The notes under the pieces: model-generated
The model's input: the letters and a program-made list of their open reading frames with translations, nothing else
Databases searched by the model: none
Told to the model about the DNA's origin: nothing
Shown: positions 1 to 10,093 of the stretch, in pieces
Layout of the letters: each line of letters opens with the position of its first letter
Numbering within the stretch: position 1 is the first letter of the stretch
Source: Rhodococcoides kyotonense
Lineage (GTDB): Bacteria; Actinomycetota; Actinomycetes; Mycobacteriales; Mycobacteriaceae
Assembly (NCBI RefSeq): GCF_001645385.1
Contig: NZ_LVHI01000037.1
Location: 65,588 to 129,587, forward strand
Direction: 5' to 3'
DNA: 64,000 nt
Translations under genes and position numbers: made by a program

Positions 1-1
1 G

Positions 2-229
2 GACTTCGTGTTTTTGGGGTCCAACATCGACGCGGTCGACGTCGGCACCGACCTGGGCTTCGCGCCGGACAAGTCGATGACCTATGTGTCGACGACCGTC
101 GGAGTCACCGCGGCGTTCGACTCGGTCGCCAACTACCAGGACCGCAAACGCGCTGCGATGCGAGTGATGGGCGCGCCTCCCGCGGCGGGCTTTTCCGACG
201 CAGACCGTCGCGCCGCGCGCGGAGAGTGA
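2..229 (+). CDS. C-terminal end of a VWA-domain-like protein (5' partial)
   Basis: The window opens inside this gene. Codons run in frame from base 2 to the TGA at 227-229, so only the last 75 residues are visible. The stretch FVFLGSNIDAVDVGTDLGF, then a threonine/valine-rich strand and a basic helix, resembles the last strand and helix of stand-alone VWA (von Willebrand A) proteins, which often carry an FLGANIDA-like motif there. The metal-binding DxSxS site would lie upstream of the window and cannot be checked. The stop overlaps the GTG of the next small gene, which suggests translational coupling. Family recognition rests on this short tail only. Confidence 0.5.
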   Translation, partial: DFVFLGSNIDAVDVGTDLGFAPDKSMTYVSTTVGVTAAFDSVANYQDRKRAAMRVMGAPPAAGFSDADRRAARGE

Positions 230-324
230 GCAAGAAGGGCGGCAACGATACGGCGGAGGAGATCATCGCGATGATCTTCTTCCTCTGCATCGTTGCCGCA
301 ATCGTGGGCTGGGCACTGGCGTGA
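226..324 (+). CDS. Predicted small single-span membrane protein (32 aa)
   Basis: A GTG at 226 overlaps the TGA of the preceding gene (GTGA overlap) and opens 32 codons to the TGA at 322-324. The product has a charged N-terminus (SKKGGNDTAEE) followed by about 19 hydrophobic residues (from IIAMIFFLCIVAAIVG to WALA), enough for one transmembrane helix. Such short ORFs arise by chance, but the stop/start overlap and the clean amphipathic layout support a real gene coupled to the VWA-like protein. Function unknown. Confidence 0.5.
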   Translation: MSKKGGNDTAEEIIAMIFFLCIVAAIVGWALA

Positions 325-334
325 CACGGGCGGG

Positions 335-1924
335 TCACCCCAGCGCCCGCGCCAACCGACCCAGGCGGGCATCGAGACGGCGCGTGCCCTCGGCAGTCAG
401 GTTCAGCGAGGCTCCCAAAGTTTCACGTGCGTCGAGGAATATCTGGGCCATCGGAGAGTACTTGTCGCGCAGTCTGATTCGCTTGCTCTCGTCGGCGAGA
501 TACTCCACGCTGCCCGCGTTGTCGATGAAGTCCGACAGCTTGACCAGAAATACCCGCGGATCCGTGATCGCGGCCGCAACATGTTCGGCGTAGGCGCGGT
601 TCTTCTCGTCCGTCGAAAGGCTTTGCAGGTTAGTAGGATTGGTAACGGAAGCCACCACAGCTGACACCGACGGTGAGAAGTGGCGCGCGATGACGGCCAG
701 CGCATTGTCATGGGTCGCCGGTGTGCCCGCGTCGAGCAACGATACGATTCTGTCGGTCTGATCCTCGACCGTGTCGTGCAGTGCGGCCGCCACCAAAACG
801 ACCTCGTCTGTGCACCCGAATCGTACGAGCCGCAACACGTTTCGAAGCGGATGGACGATGTACGGGTCGCTTGCTGTTTCGCTACCGGCACGCCTCTGAT
901 GGAAGTGAGCGGCAGCTGCGAGGGCCATCGCGTCGTGCAGCATCGGAGAGCTGAACCCGAGCTCGCGAGCCTCGTATCCGACCGTGAACGTCAATGAGGC
1001 GGCATCCATGTCTGCCAGTCGCATTCGTCTGAACTGGTCGGACAGCAACGCGTGGGTGGGTACACGCATTCCGGCATCCCTGGACAACCTGACGGTGATC
1101 TCGTCGCCCTCCTGCTCGACGAACTTCAAGAACATGCCGAGGCGCCGCCCGAGATGTTCCTCCACGACCGGCGCGCAGTCGACGCGTGTCGACGCCACGA
1201 CGTGAGTGTGGTTGGGCAGGAATTTGATATCCGGCCACGACGTGGACAGGTCCACCACGACGGAGTCCACGGTGGGGGCTCGCGTGTGAATCGCGAACAC
1301 GGCATACAGCTCGACGACCGGTTCCTTGTCCAGAATCCTTGCGTAGGCGGTGTGCCGTCCTGCCTCGAACATGACATCGCCATCGTCGTCACGGACCGGC
1401 GCGGACCCGGTGATCGATTCGAGAGCGGTATCCACCTCGGCAAACAAACGAGCCCGTACGGGGTCGACCGTCCAATCCTTCAGCTGTGAACCGCTGTCGA
1501 AGACCCGTGTGACCGGTGCGCCGACTGCACTGGCGGCCAGGAACGACGGGTGCGCAATCCCGCGCACGTCTCTGATGAGCACGACGACTGCCTGTGCCAG
1601 GGAGTGAGCATGCGCCTCGACACGGAAAGTGCGTTGCAGGCCGTCGCCGACGTCGTACTCGGTCCACCCCTGTTCGGCCAGCAGTGTCGCGTGCTCGTAC
1701 GAAACAGCCGCTGCGAGAGGCCCGTTCATCGCCGCGTCACCGACGAGACGGCCGCCGAGTTCGTTCGCCACCGTCAGGTACAGGTCGTCCCGGCGTTTCC
1801 CACCACCCGGACAGATGGTCAGTAGATCGCCGGTCTCCATGTTCTCGATGTAGGTGCAGAGCCGGGCACAGAATCGCTCCCACGCGGCATCGATCTCCGT
1901 GTCGAAGTCGGCGTCCTCGGACAT
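335..1924 (-). CDS. TY-Chap domain protein fused to a RelA/SpoT-like HD hydrolase domain
   Basis: The product has 529 residues. I chose the ATG at 1924 because AGGAG lies about 7 bases upstream and because the start MSEDADFDT matches that of its paralogue at 24704-25741 (MSEEPDFDT). Residues 1 to about 290 align along their length with that paralogue and resemble the YbjN/T3SS-chaperone-like TY-Chap family. Residues 325-500 form an HD domain of the (p)ppGpp-hydrolase type: H340, YIVHPL near 355, HDTVED at 383-388 and KLSDFIDN near 463. I see no synthetase domain. A role in nucleotide (alarmone-like) hydrolysis controlled by the N-terminal module is inference. The gene points away from isocitrate dehydrogenase and is separated from it by a repeat-rich intergenic region. 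Confidence 0.75.
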   Translation of the reverse strand: MSEDADFDTEIDAAWERFCARLCTYIENMETGDLLTICPGGGKRRDDLYLTVANELGGRLVGDAAMNGPLAAAVSYEHATLLAEQGWTEYDVGDGLQRTFRVEAHAHSLAQAVVVLIRDVRGIAHPSFLAASAVGAPVTRVFDSGSQLKDWTVDPVRARLFAEVDTALESITGSAPVRDDDGDVMFEAGRHTAYARILDKEPVVELYAVFAIHTRAPTVDSVVVDLSTSWPDIKFLPNHTHVVASTRVDCAPVVEEHLGRRLGMFLKFVEQEGDEITVRLSRDAGMRVPTHALLSDQFRRMRLADMDAASLTFTVGYEARELGFSSPMLHDAMALAAAAHFHQRRAGSETASDPYIVHPLRNVLRLVRFGCTDEVVLVAAALHDTVEDQTDRIVSLLDAGTPATHDNALAVIARHFSPSVSAVVASVTNPTNLQSLSTDEKNRAYAEHVAAAITDPRVFLVKLSDFIDNAGSVEYLADESKRIRLRDKYSPMAQIFLDARETLGASLNLTAEGTRRLDARLGRLARALG

Positions 1925-2143
1925 GCGGGCACTCCTAGATGGGAGGTGAGCCGTTGTCTCGACTCCTTCCACGAACCACTGTAACGCCCTGCGGGGGTGC
2001 GTCTTTCCGTTCTGGCGGACTTCGGCGAAACCCAGCGGGCGCGAACTGCGCGAACAGGAGGAGTCGACACGAAAAGCTGTGTCGTTCGAACGAACGAACA
2101 CGTGACTCGTGGCGCGGGGCGCCCTCGGGTTCGCCGGTCGCCC

Positions 2144-2177
2144 GGGTGTTCGGGCGGGCCGGGTGTTCGGGCGGGCC
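2144..2177. repeat. Two adjacent copies of a 17-bp direct repeat
   Basis: The unit GGGTGTTCGGGCGGGCC occurs at 2144-2160 and again, unchanged, at 2161-2177. Its second half forms the left end of the larger tandem repeat that follows. Confidence 0.85.
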
Positions 2178-2310
2178 TGGGGTTCGGACCGAATGTGGCT
2201 TTCCGGTCACTCTGAGTGACCCAGGGCCGCCCTCGTTCGGTTCGGGCGGGCCCGGGGTTCGGACCGAATGTGGCCTCCCGGTCACTCTGAGTGACCCGGG
2301 GTCACCCTCG
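2165..2310. repeat. 75-bp-period tandem repeat carrying a 17-bp palindrome in each unit
   Basis: Copy 1 (2165-2235) and copy 2 (2240-2310) are nearly identical. Each begins GTTCGGGCGGGCC, then holds GGTTCGGACCGAATGTGG, then the inverted repeat GGTCACTCTGAGTGACC (2205-2221 in copy 1; 2280-2296 in copy 2), and ends in CCCTCG. Only a few bases differ. Two copies in non-coding DNA suggest a dispersed intergenic element or a pair of hairpins; no protein-coding role is apparent. Confidence 0.85.
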
Positions 2311-2517
2311 CTCCGTTCGGGATACCTGCGGTACTCGAAAATGACGGGGAGGCCGGTTCGGGTGATCAAGATCGGTACTGGCGAGTAACTTTCCGCAGCA
2401 GGCGGGGGGTTCTCCGCGCCTGGCAGTACGCGCGTAATGTTACGTCAAAGTTTAGGGTTGAAGAGGACGCAAGCACACGAAGCGTTGCGTCGACGGACAC
2501 TGAGGCAAAGGCAGAAC

Positions 2518-4755
<2,238 letters not shown>

Positions 4756-4768
4756 GCGCTTCGCGCAC

Positions 4769-4808
4769 GTGCACGAAAATACATAGCGGGTTATGTATTT
4801 TCGTGCAC
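4769..4808. terminator. Bidirectional terminator-like hairpin after icd
   Basis: Perfect 17-bp arms (GTGCACGAAAATACATA at 4769-4785 and its complement at 4792-4808) flank a 6-base loop. The A/T-rich inner part gives a T-rich tract on either strand. It lies between convergent genes (icd plus, MFS minus), so it probably ends transcription from both. Confidence 0.75.
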
Positions 4809-4822
4809 ATGGGCTGATTGCT

Positions 4823-4867
4823 TGAATGGTTCATTCATGTTGTCTGTCAACATGAATGAACCATTCA
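4823..4867. repeat. 45-bp palindromic element, first of two related copies
   Basis: Perfect 20-bp arms (TGAATGGTTCATTCATGTTG at 4823-4842; complement at 4848-4867) flank the loop TCTGT. The right arm runs into the stop codon of the MFS gene (4865-4867). The core CATTCATGTTGTC recurs in the palindrome at 23303-23331, also between convergent genes, so this looks like a dispersed element that may serve as a terminator. Confidence 0.8.
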
Positions 4868-6022
4868 TGCGTTCTGGGGTACCTTGGGAGCCTGCAGCGA
4901 AGCAATCACGAACCCGGTGACCATTAGTCCCGCGGCAATCGTGAGTCCGACAGTCGGCGATGTCAGCGATAGAAGTAGCGGCACTGCAAATCCCAGGTAT
5001 ACGAAGCAGTAGTAGATCGCGGTAGCGCTGGACAGGTCGCCACCCGGGGGTGTTCGATTCTCGACGATGACCAACCCCGAAACCAGCAGCATTCCGTAAC
5101 ATGATCCCAGCAGTACCGCCGCGGCAACGATCAGGATGACGGATCCTACGCCGCCAGTGCCCAATGCCACCGCAGCAAGCGCGAATCCCAGACATCCGAG
5201 CCCGACGCCGACCCCGACGGGGACCTTGTCGCCGCGGCTGGACAGACGTCGGGCGGTCGGTTGCACTGCAACACCCGTCCAGAGCGTCAGTGCCGCAATA
5301 CTTCCCGTGAACGCCACGGATAGAGAGCCGGTGACGTCGGCGACGTGAGGCGGTAGCGTTGCGAACGCGACTGTCGCAGCACCGAACACCCACGGCGCCC
5401 ACGGTGCGACGCCGGCGAGAAACCAACGCTGTCTGGTGACCGGCATTATCTGCCGCGCGGAATCCTCGAAGCGCGTGCGGGTCTCAGGAACCCTCCACAC
5501 AAGTACACCCGTCACAGCCATCATCGCGAGATGCACGAGGTACGGCAGCACGTCCGGGGCCGGTAGCCACTGCGCGATCAGTCCCGCGAATAGAGCGCCG
5601 CACCCGAAGCCGGCCGACAGTGCAACGGCAGTACGACGCGCACCGCTGCCCGGGCTGTCGCTCAGTTCCTTGATCCACGCACCGCCCGCGGTGAAAGCCA
5701 TTCCCGACGCGACCCCGGCCAGCACTCTGCCGAGATAGAGCAGAGCCGGCACGTCGGCGCCGAGGGCGAGCAAGATCGTCGACATGACCGTGACTCCAAT
5801 CATCGGCCGCACGACGGGCCGTCGCCCTCGGCGATCGGAGAGTCGACCGAAGTACAGCAGCGACGGAATCAGCCCGAGCGCGTAGCTGCCCAACATGGCG
5901 GTGAACGCGGTGCTGGTCAGGCCCACGGTCTCGCGATACACGAGCTGCATGGGCGCGAACTGGTTCGCGCCCCAGCTCACGGCGAACACGACGGCGACCA
6001 CACGAATCCAACTCACGGGCAT
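4865..6022 (-). CDS. MFS transporter (drug/metabolite efflux-like)
   Basis: The product has 385 residues and about 12 hydrophobic segments, typical of a major facilitator. The cytoplasmic loop after helix 2 carries the signature FGRLSDRRGRRPVV, which supports proton-linked MFS transport in the inner membrane. The start at 6022 (MPVSWIRVV) has GGAAGG 9 bases upstream; the in-frame ATG at 6031 lies directly against that site, so it is less likely. The substrate cannot be told from sequence. The gene is divergent from the amidase, with about 120 bases between them for both promoters. Confidence 0.85.
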   Translation of the reverse strand: MPVSWIRVVAVVFAVSWGANQFAPMQLVYRETVGLTSTAFTAMLGSYALGLIPSLLYFGRLSDRRGRRPVVRPMIGVTVMSTILLALGADVPALLYLGRVLAGVASGMAFTAGGAWIKELSDSPGSGARRTAVALSAGFGCGALFAGLIAQWLPAPDVLPYLVHLAMMAVTGVLVWRVPETRTRFEDSARQIMPVTRQRWFLAGVAPWAPWVFGAATVAFATLPPHVADVTGSLSVAFTGSIAALTLWTGVAVQPTARRLSSRGDKVPVGVGVGLGCLGFALAAVALGTGGVGSVILIVAAAVLLGSCYGMLLVSGLVIVENRTPPGGDLSSATAIYYCFVYLGFAVPLLLSLTSPTVGLTIAAGLMVTGFVIASLQAPKVPQNA

Positions 6023-6142
6023 CCTGGTCATCCTTCCAAGTCGTACACGCTGTGGATGTGGCAGAACCTGCCAGCGTCTTGCACGTTTCTGTGTCGATTG
6101 TGGTCGTATGTTGCCTACCGCCCGAAACCTAGGTTCGTTTCG

Positions 6143-7540
6143 ATGAAGTCGAGCGAGAGGGCGCGGGTGGACGTCGACACGTGGGTGGGAAGAACAGCAC
6201 GCTCGATAGCTTCGGCCGTCCGGGACGGCCACATCACCGCGCGCGAGGTCGTTCAGGACCATCTGTCCGCGATCGACAGGCATAACCCCGAGCTCAACGC
6301 GATCGTCACGGTCTGTGCCGAGGACGCATTGGCCGCTGCAGACGATCTCGATCGCCGACGAGAAGCGGGGGACATCCTCGGCCCACTGGCCGGCGTTCCG
6401 TTCACGGTGAAAGACACCATCACGACGGCCGGAGTTCGTACTACCGCTGGGTCGCGTGCGTTGGCGTCGAACATTCCGATGCGCGACGCCACCGCGGTGG
6501 CCGCGTTCAAGGCCGCAGGTGCGGTGCTCGTTGGAAAGACGAATGCGCCGGAGTTCGGAGCGTGCGGACTCACTCGCAACGACCTGTTCGGGGTCACGAC
6601 GAGCCCACTGATAGCCGACGGGATCCCGCGTTCGCCCGGCGGCTCGAGTGGGGGTGAATCCGCCTCGGTCGCAGCAGGTCTGAGCGTGCTGGGTCTCGGC
6701 ACGGATTTCGGCGGATCGGTCCGCTGGCCTGCACATTGCACCGGGTTGGTGTCGATCAGGCCGACATTGGGCCGTGTCGACACCGACGGGCAGATTCCCG
6801 GAGTCGTGTTCGACGGTTACGTCCTGGCGAATCCGGTGACGGTGCACGGGGTCATTCAGACGATCGGACCGCTGGCGCGGAATCTCCCGGACCTCGAACT
6901 CGCACTGAACGTTCTGTCGAATCCCGCTCTCGCGCCTGTAGAGAAGTCAGTGGATACGAACACGTTGGACATCCGATGGGCACCCGGCGACGGAACGATG
7001 CCCGTCGACGACGAGATCGTCGATGCTGTGTCCGCCGCTGCGCACATGCTTCGGGCAAAGGAATACAACGGAACCGCACTCTCGCGCGGTCACGCGCTGT
7101 TCTCCACGTTGCGAGCAACCGAGTCTCACGCCGATATTCGCGTCCTCGTCGGTACCGAGACCGAACAGTTGACGTCCGAAATACGAGCCGCTCTTGACGC
7201 AAGACCCCAACACCTCGACGAGAACCTCTGGGCCGAAAGAGCAAAGCTCATTCAACAATTCCTCGACGAGATGGGCGACGTGCTGATCATGCCCGTCGCG
7301 TCGATTCTCGCGCCTCCGCTGGGGCAGGAATCATTCACCGTCCGAGGACGAGAGCTGACCTGGATGGACGTGCTTGCGAGCTGCCGAGCGATCAGTGTTC
7401 TCGGTCTGCCGTCGGTCGTCGTTCCGATTGCTCAGGCTCGCAACGGTTTACCGGTCGGGCTACAGATCGTAGCCCGACCTTGGCGTGAGGCCGACGCTCT
7501 CGCGGTCGCCGCCCGGATCGCGAGTTTGCCCCGCGAGTAG
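6143..7540 (+). CDS. Amidase, amidase-signature family
   Basis: The product has 465 residues and should hydrolyse a carboxylic amide by the Ser-cisSer-Lys triad. Visible triad residues are K90 in VPFTVKDTI, S168 in PGGSSGGESAS and S192 in GTDFGGSVR. The best start is the ATG at 6143 (MKSSERARV); no strong ribosome site is seen. Relatives include GatA, nicotinamidase-type and aryl-acylamidase enzymes; no partner GatB/GatC is nearby, so this is a catabolic rather than tRNA-dependent enzyme. Substrate unknown. It converges on the CoA transferase with only 6 bases between stops, and an 11-bp-arm hairpin lies within its last 90 bases. Confidence 0.88.
   Translation: MKSSERARVDVDTWVGRTARSIASAVRDGHITAREVVQDHLSAIDRHNPELNAIVTVCAEDALAAADDLDRRREAGDILGPLAGVPFTVKDTITTAGVRTTAGSRALASNIPMRDATAVAAFKAAGAVLVGKTNAPEFGACGLTRNDLFGVTTSPLIADGIPRSPGGSSGGESASVAAGLSVLGLGTDFGGSVRWPAHCTGLVSIRPTLGRVDTDGQIPGVVFDGYVLANPVTVHGVIQTIGPLARNLPDLELALNVLSNPALAPVEKSVDTNTLDIRWAPGDGTMPVDDEIVDAVSAAAHMLRAKEYNGTALSRGHALFSTLRATESHADIRVLVGTETEQLTSEIRAALDARPQHLDENLWAERAKLIQQFLDEMGDVLIMPVASILAPPLGQESFTVRGRELTWMDVLASCRAISVLGLPSVVVPIAQARNGLPVGLQIVARPWREADALAVAARIASLPRE
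7453..7479. repeat. Perfect hairpin inside the 3' end of the amidase gene
   Basis: GGTCGGGCTAC (7453-7463), loop AGATC, then the exact complement (7469-7479). It is G/C-rich with no T-run after it. It lies about 60 bases before the amidase stop, where the convergent CoA-transferase transcript also ends, so it may limit read-through from either side. Confidence 0.6.
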
Positions 7541-7546
7541 AGACGA

Positions 7547-8734
7547 TCAGATGACCGCACTCCTACGCAGTTCGACGATCTCCTCTGCGTCGAGGCCCAA
7601 TTCGGTCAGCACCTCGACCGTGTCCGCACCCAATGTCATCGGCGGCGCCTTGCGTACCGGCAGAACCTTGCCGTCGACCCAGAATGGCCCCCGCACCACG
7701 GAAGTCGAGCGTCCGTCGGGCCCTTCCGTTTCTTGGATCATGTCGAGCGCGCGCACCTGCGGATCGTCGAAGACCTGATCGATGGTGTGGATCGGGCCGC
7801 AGGGAATTCCCGCCGCGCGCATCTGCTCGATCCATTCGGCAGCCGTCTTGACGGTCAGCAGTTCGAGGATTTCCTTCGTCAGCTGGTCTCGGTGTTGTGT
7901 CCGTTGCTTGCCGGTGGCGTAATCGGCTCGGTCAGCCAGCTCCGGCGCACCGAGAACCGAACACAATGAGAACCAATGCTTTTCGGTCCCAGTAGCAATG
8001 GTGATCGGAAAGTCGGCGGTATCGAACACGCCGTACGGTGTGATCGACGGATGCGTGTTGCCGTTCGGTTCCGCGACGCGGCCCGTGCTGATGTAGTTCT
8101 GCGCCTGGAACGTCATGGTCGAAATGGCCGATTCCAACAGCGACGTCTCGACGCGTCGGCCGCGTCCGTCGCGCTCACGGGCCGCCAAAGCTGCTGCGAT
8201 ACCGAGGGCCGCATAGATACCGGACACCGTGTCGACGATCGGGATTCCGACCCGCATCGGTGCACTTCCGGCGTCGCCCGTCACGGACATCAGACCGGAC
8301 ATGCCCTGTGCCACTTGGTCGAGGCCTGCGGCGAGGTGGTCGGGTCCCACCGGACCGAATCCGCTGACACTCATGACGATCAGTCGAGGATTCTCACGTT
8401 CGAGCTCCCGGGGATCGAGGCCCATGTCCGCCAGTACCCCCGGTCGGAAGTTCTCGACGAGCACATCGGCATCGAGGGCCAACCTGTGCAACAAATCTCG
8501 ACCCGAGTCGCTCCGGAAGTCCACGGCCACAGAACGCTTTCCCCGGTTGACTGAGGTGAAGTACAGACTCCGGTCGTCGTCGAACGGAGGCCACTGACGT
8601 GAGCTGTCGCCTGTGGCAAGGGGTTCCACCTTGATCACGTCGGCACCGAAGTCCGACAGCAACGACGTGCAGAGCGGACCTGCGAGCGCCCTGGTCAGGT
8701 CGAGAACTTTTGTTCCGCTGAGTAGTTCGTCCAT
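7547..8734 (-). CDS. Class III CoA transferase (CaiB/BaiF family)
   Basis: The product has 395 residues and should move CoA between carboxylic acids through an aspartyl-CoA intermediate. The family pattern is clear: GTKVLDLTRALAGPLCTSLL at the N-terminus, NRGKRSVAVD near 64-72, and the probable catalytic aspartate D168 in GIPIVDTVSGIYAA. The start at 8734 (MDELLSGTKV) has GAGGAA about 8 bases upstream; the frame stays open further upstream but that part is not family-like. Substrate unknown. It is divergent from xdhC, with 184 bases between them. Confidence 0.88.
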   Translation of the reverse strand: MDELLSGTKVLDLTRALAGPLCTSLLSDFGADVIKVEPLATGDSSRQWPPFDDDRSLYFTSVNRGKRSVAVDFRSDSGRDLLHRLALDADVLVENFRPGVLADMGLDPRELERENPRLIVMSVSGFGPVGPDHLAAGLDQVAQGMSGLMSVTGDAGSAPMRVGIPIVDTVSGIYAALGIAAALAARERDGRGRRVETSLLESAISTMTFQAQNYISTGRVAEPNGNTHPSITPYGVFDTADFPITIATGTEKHWFSLCSVLGAPELADRADYATGKQRTQHRDQLTKEILELLTVKTAAEWIEQMRAAGIPCGPIHTIDQVFDDPQVRALDMIQETEGPDGRSTSVVRGPFWVDGKVLPVRKAPPMTLGADTVEVLTELGLDAEEIVELRRSAVI

Positions 8735-8918
8735 TGATGCGTTCCTCGTTCTTCTCGTCCAACCGGGGTCGAGGATTGACGATGGTCGAGGGCGCGGTTC
8801 GGCGCGTCGGCGACAGTGCACAACGAGTGAGCCCACTTTTAGGCGACTTCTGTGACCGAACGACCTGGCTGCTACGGCTACCGTGAGGCCGAAGGTCAGC
8901 GAGCGGAGGTAAGAGACG

Positions 8919-9998
8919 GTGCGGGATATTTCTGCTGCTGTACACAGCTGGTTCGACAGCGGCGAGTCGTTCGCACTCGCGACGGTGACGCGCACTTGGC
9001 GTTCGTCTCCGCGTCGGCCCGGTGCTGCGATGGCCGTGAACCGAAACGGCGAGGTCGTCGGGAGTGTGTCGGGCGGCTGTATCGAAAGCTCGCTGTACGA
9101 GACCGCACGTGACGTTCTTGCCGACGGCAACTCGCGCATCGAGACCTTCGACGTCAGCGACGACGACGCATTCGGGGTCGGGCTGACGTGCGGCGGCAGG
9201 ATCGAAGTCCTCGTCGAACTGGTCGGTTCACAGTGGCCGAGCTTCGGGGGTGTGTGCGAGCGTCTTGCATCGGATCGGCCGGTCGCGGTGTTGACGACTC
9301 TCGTCGACGGCGGGCCGTCGCGTCACCTCGTCGTCGACACCGAGAACCACCAGGGTGACCTGCCGCTGCCGAGTCGGAACATCGAGGACATAAAAGCGAG
9401 ACTGCGCGGCGGCGAGTCGGACGTCGTCGTTGCGCGTCTCGGAACCGACCAGGACATACTGGTCGAAATACACGCACCCCTGCCGCGCATGTACGTGTTC
9501 GGTGCAATCGATTTCGCCTCTGCCGTAAGCACTCTCGCAGTCTTCGCCGGCTACCACGTCACCGTCGTCGACGCGCGGCCGGTGTTCGCGACGCCCGCGA
9601 GGTTTCCGGCGGCACACGAGGTGGTCGTCATGTGGCCGGACAGGTTTCTGGCGACCGCGCCCGTCGATTCACGCACGGCCATCGTGGTGCTGACCCACGA
9701 CGAGAAGTTCGACATCCCGCTGCTGAACCTCGCCCTGCGCTCCGACGCCGGGTACGTCGGCGCGATGGGTAGCCGATCCACCCATGAGCGACGCGTCGGC
9801 CTTCTTAAAGACCACGGCATCACGCCGCAGCAGTGTGCGCGCCTACACTCACCCATCGGCCTCGACCTCGGCTCCCGTACCCCTGCGGAGACCGCATTGG
9901 CAGTGCTGGCGGAGGTCACCAAGACGATGAACCGGGCGACCGGTGAGGAACTGCGTCACCGCCGCGGTCCGATTCACGGTCTCAGTTCATCCGCGTAA
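8919..9998 (+). CDS. xdhC: XdhC/CoxI family molybdoenzyme maturation factor
   Basis: The product has 359 residues, with an N-terminal XdhC domain (FALATVTRTWRSSPRRPGA, then VSGGCIESSLYE) and a C-terminal Rossmann domain (MYVFGAIDFASAVS, then YVGAMGSRSTHERR). Family members bind and sulfurate the molybdenum cofactor and insert it into xanthine-dehydrogenase-type enzymes. The GTG at 8919 is backed by GGAGG 9 bases upstream. The molybdenum hydroxylase it probably serves is encoded at 13387-17386 in the same block and direction. CxxC-type residues seen in some paralogues are not evident beyond the GGC motif. Confidence 0.88.
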   Translation: MRDISAAVHSWFDSGESFALATVTRTWRSSPRRPGAAMAVNRNGEVVGSVSGGCIESSLYETARDVLADGNSRIETFDVSDDDAFGVGLTCGGRIEVLVELVGSQWPSFGGVCERLASDRPVAVLTTLVDGGPSRHLVVDTENHQGDLPLPSRNIEDIKARLRGGESDVVVARLGTDQDILVEIHAPLPRMYVFGAIDFASAVSTLAVFAGYHVTVVDARPVFATPARFPAAHEVVVMWPDRFLATAPVDSRTAIVVLTHDEKFDIPLLNLALRSDAGYVGAMGSRSTHERRVGLLKDHGITPQQCARLHSPIGLDLGSRTPAETALAVLAEVTKTMNRATGEELRHRRGPIHGLSSSA

Positions 9999-10093
9999 CC
10001 CAATGTCCTGCCGCGCCGGCCGGTGAGCGTTAGGATCGTCTCTTCGCGAATCCCCCTTTTCGCGAGTGAAATGAAATCCGAGGTGCCCGCCCA

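Larger units (their letters stand above)
1925..2517. other. Repeat-rich intergenic region between divergent genes
   Basis: About 590 bases lie between the HD protein (minus strand) and icd (plus strand), with no convincing gene. The region must hold both promoters. It contains a 12-bp palindrome TCGTTCGAACGA near 2083-2094, a 17-bp direct repeat at 2144-2177 and a 75-bp-period tandem repeat at 2165-2310. Open frames crossing it are built from the repeats and have no plausible start or coding pattern. Confidence 0.7.

Noticed and set aside
2165..2310. CRISPR array
   Set aside because: Only two units, 75-bp period, and almost no unique spacer between copies; no cas genes in the window.
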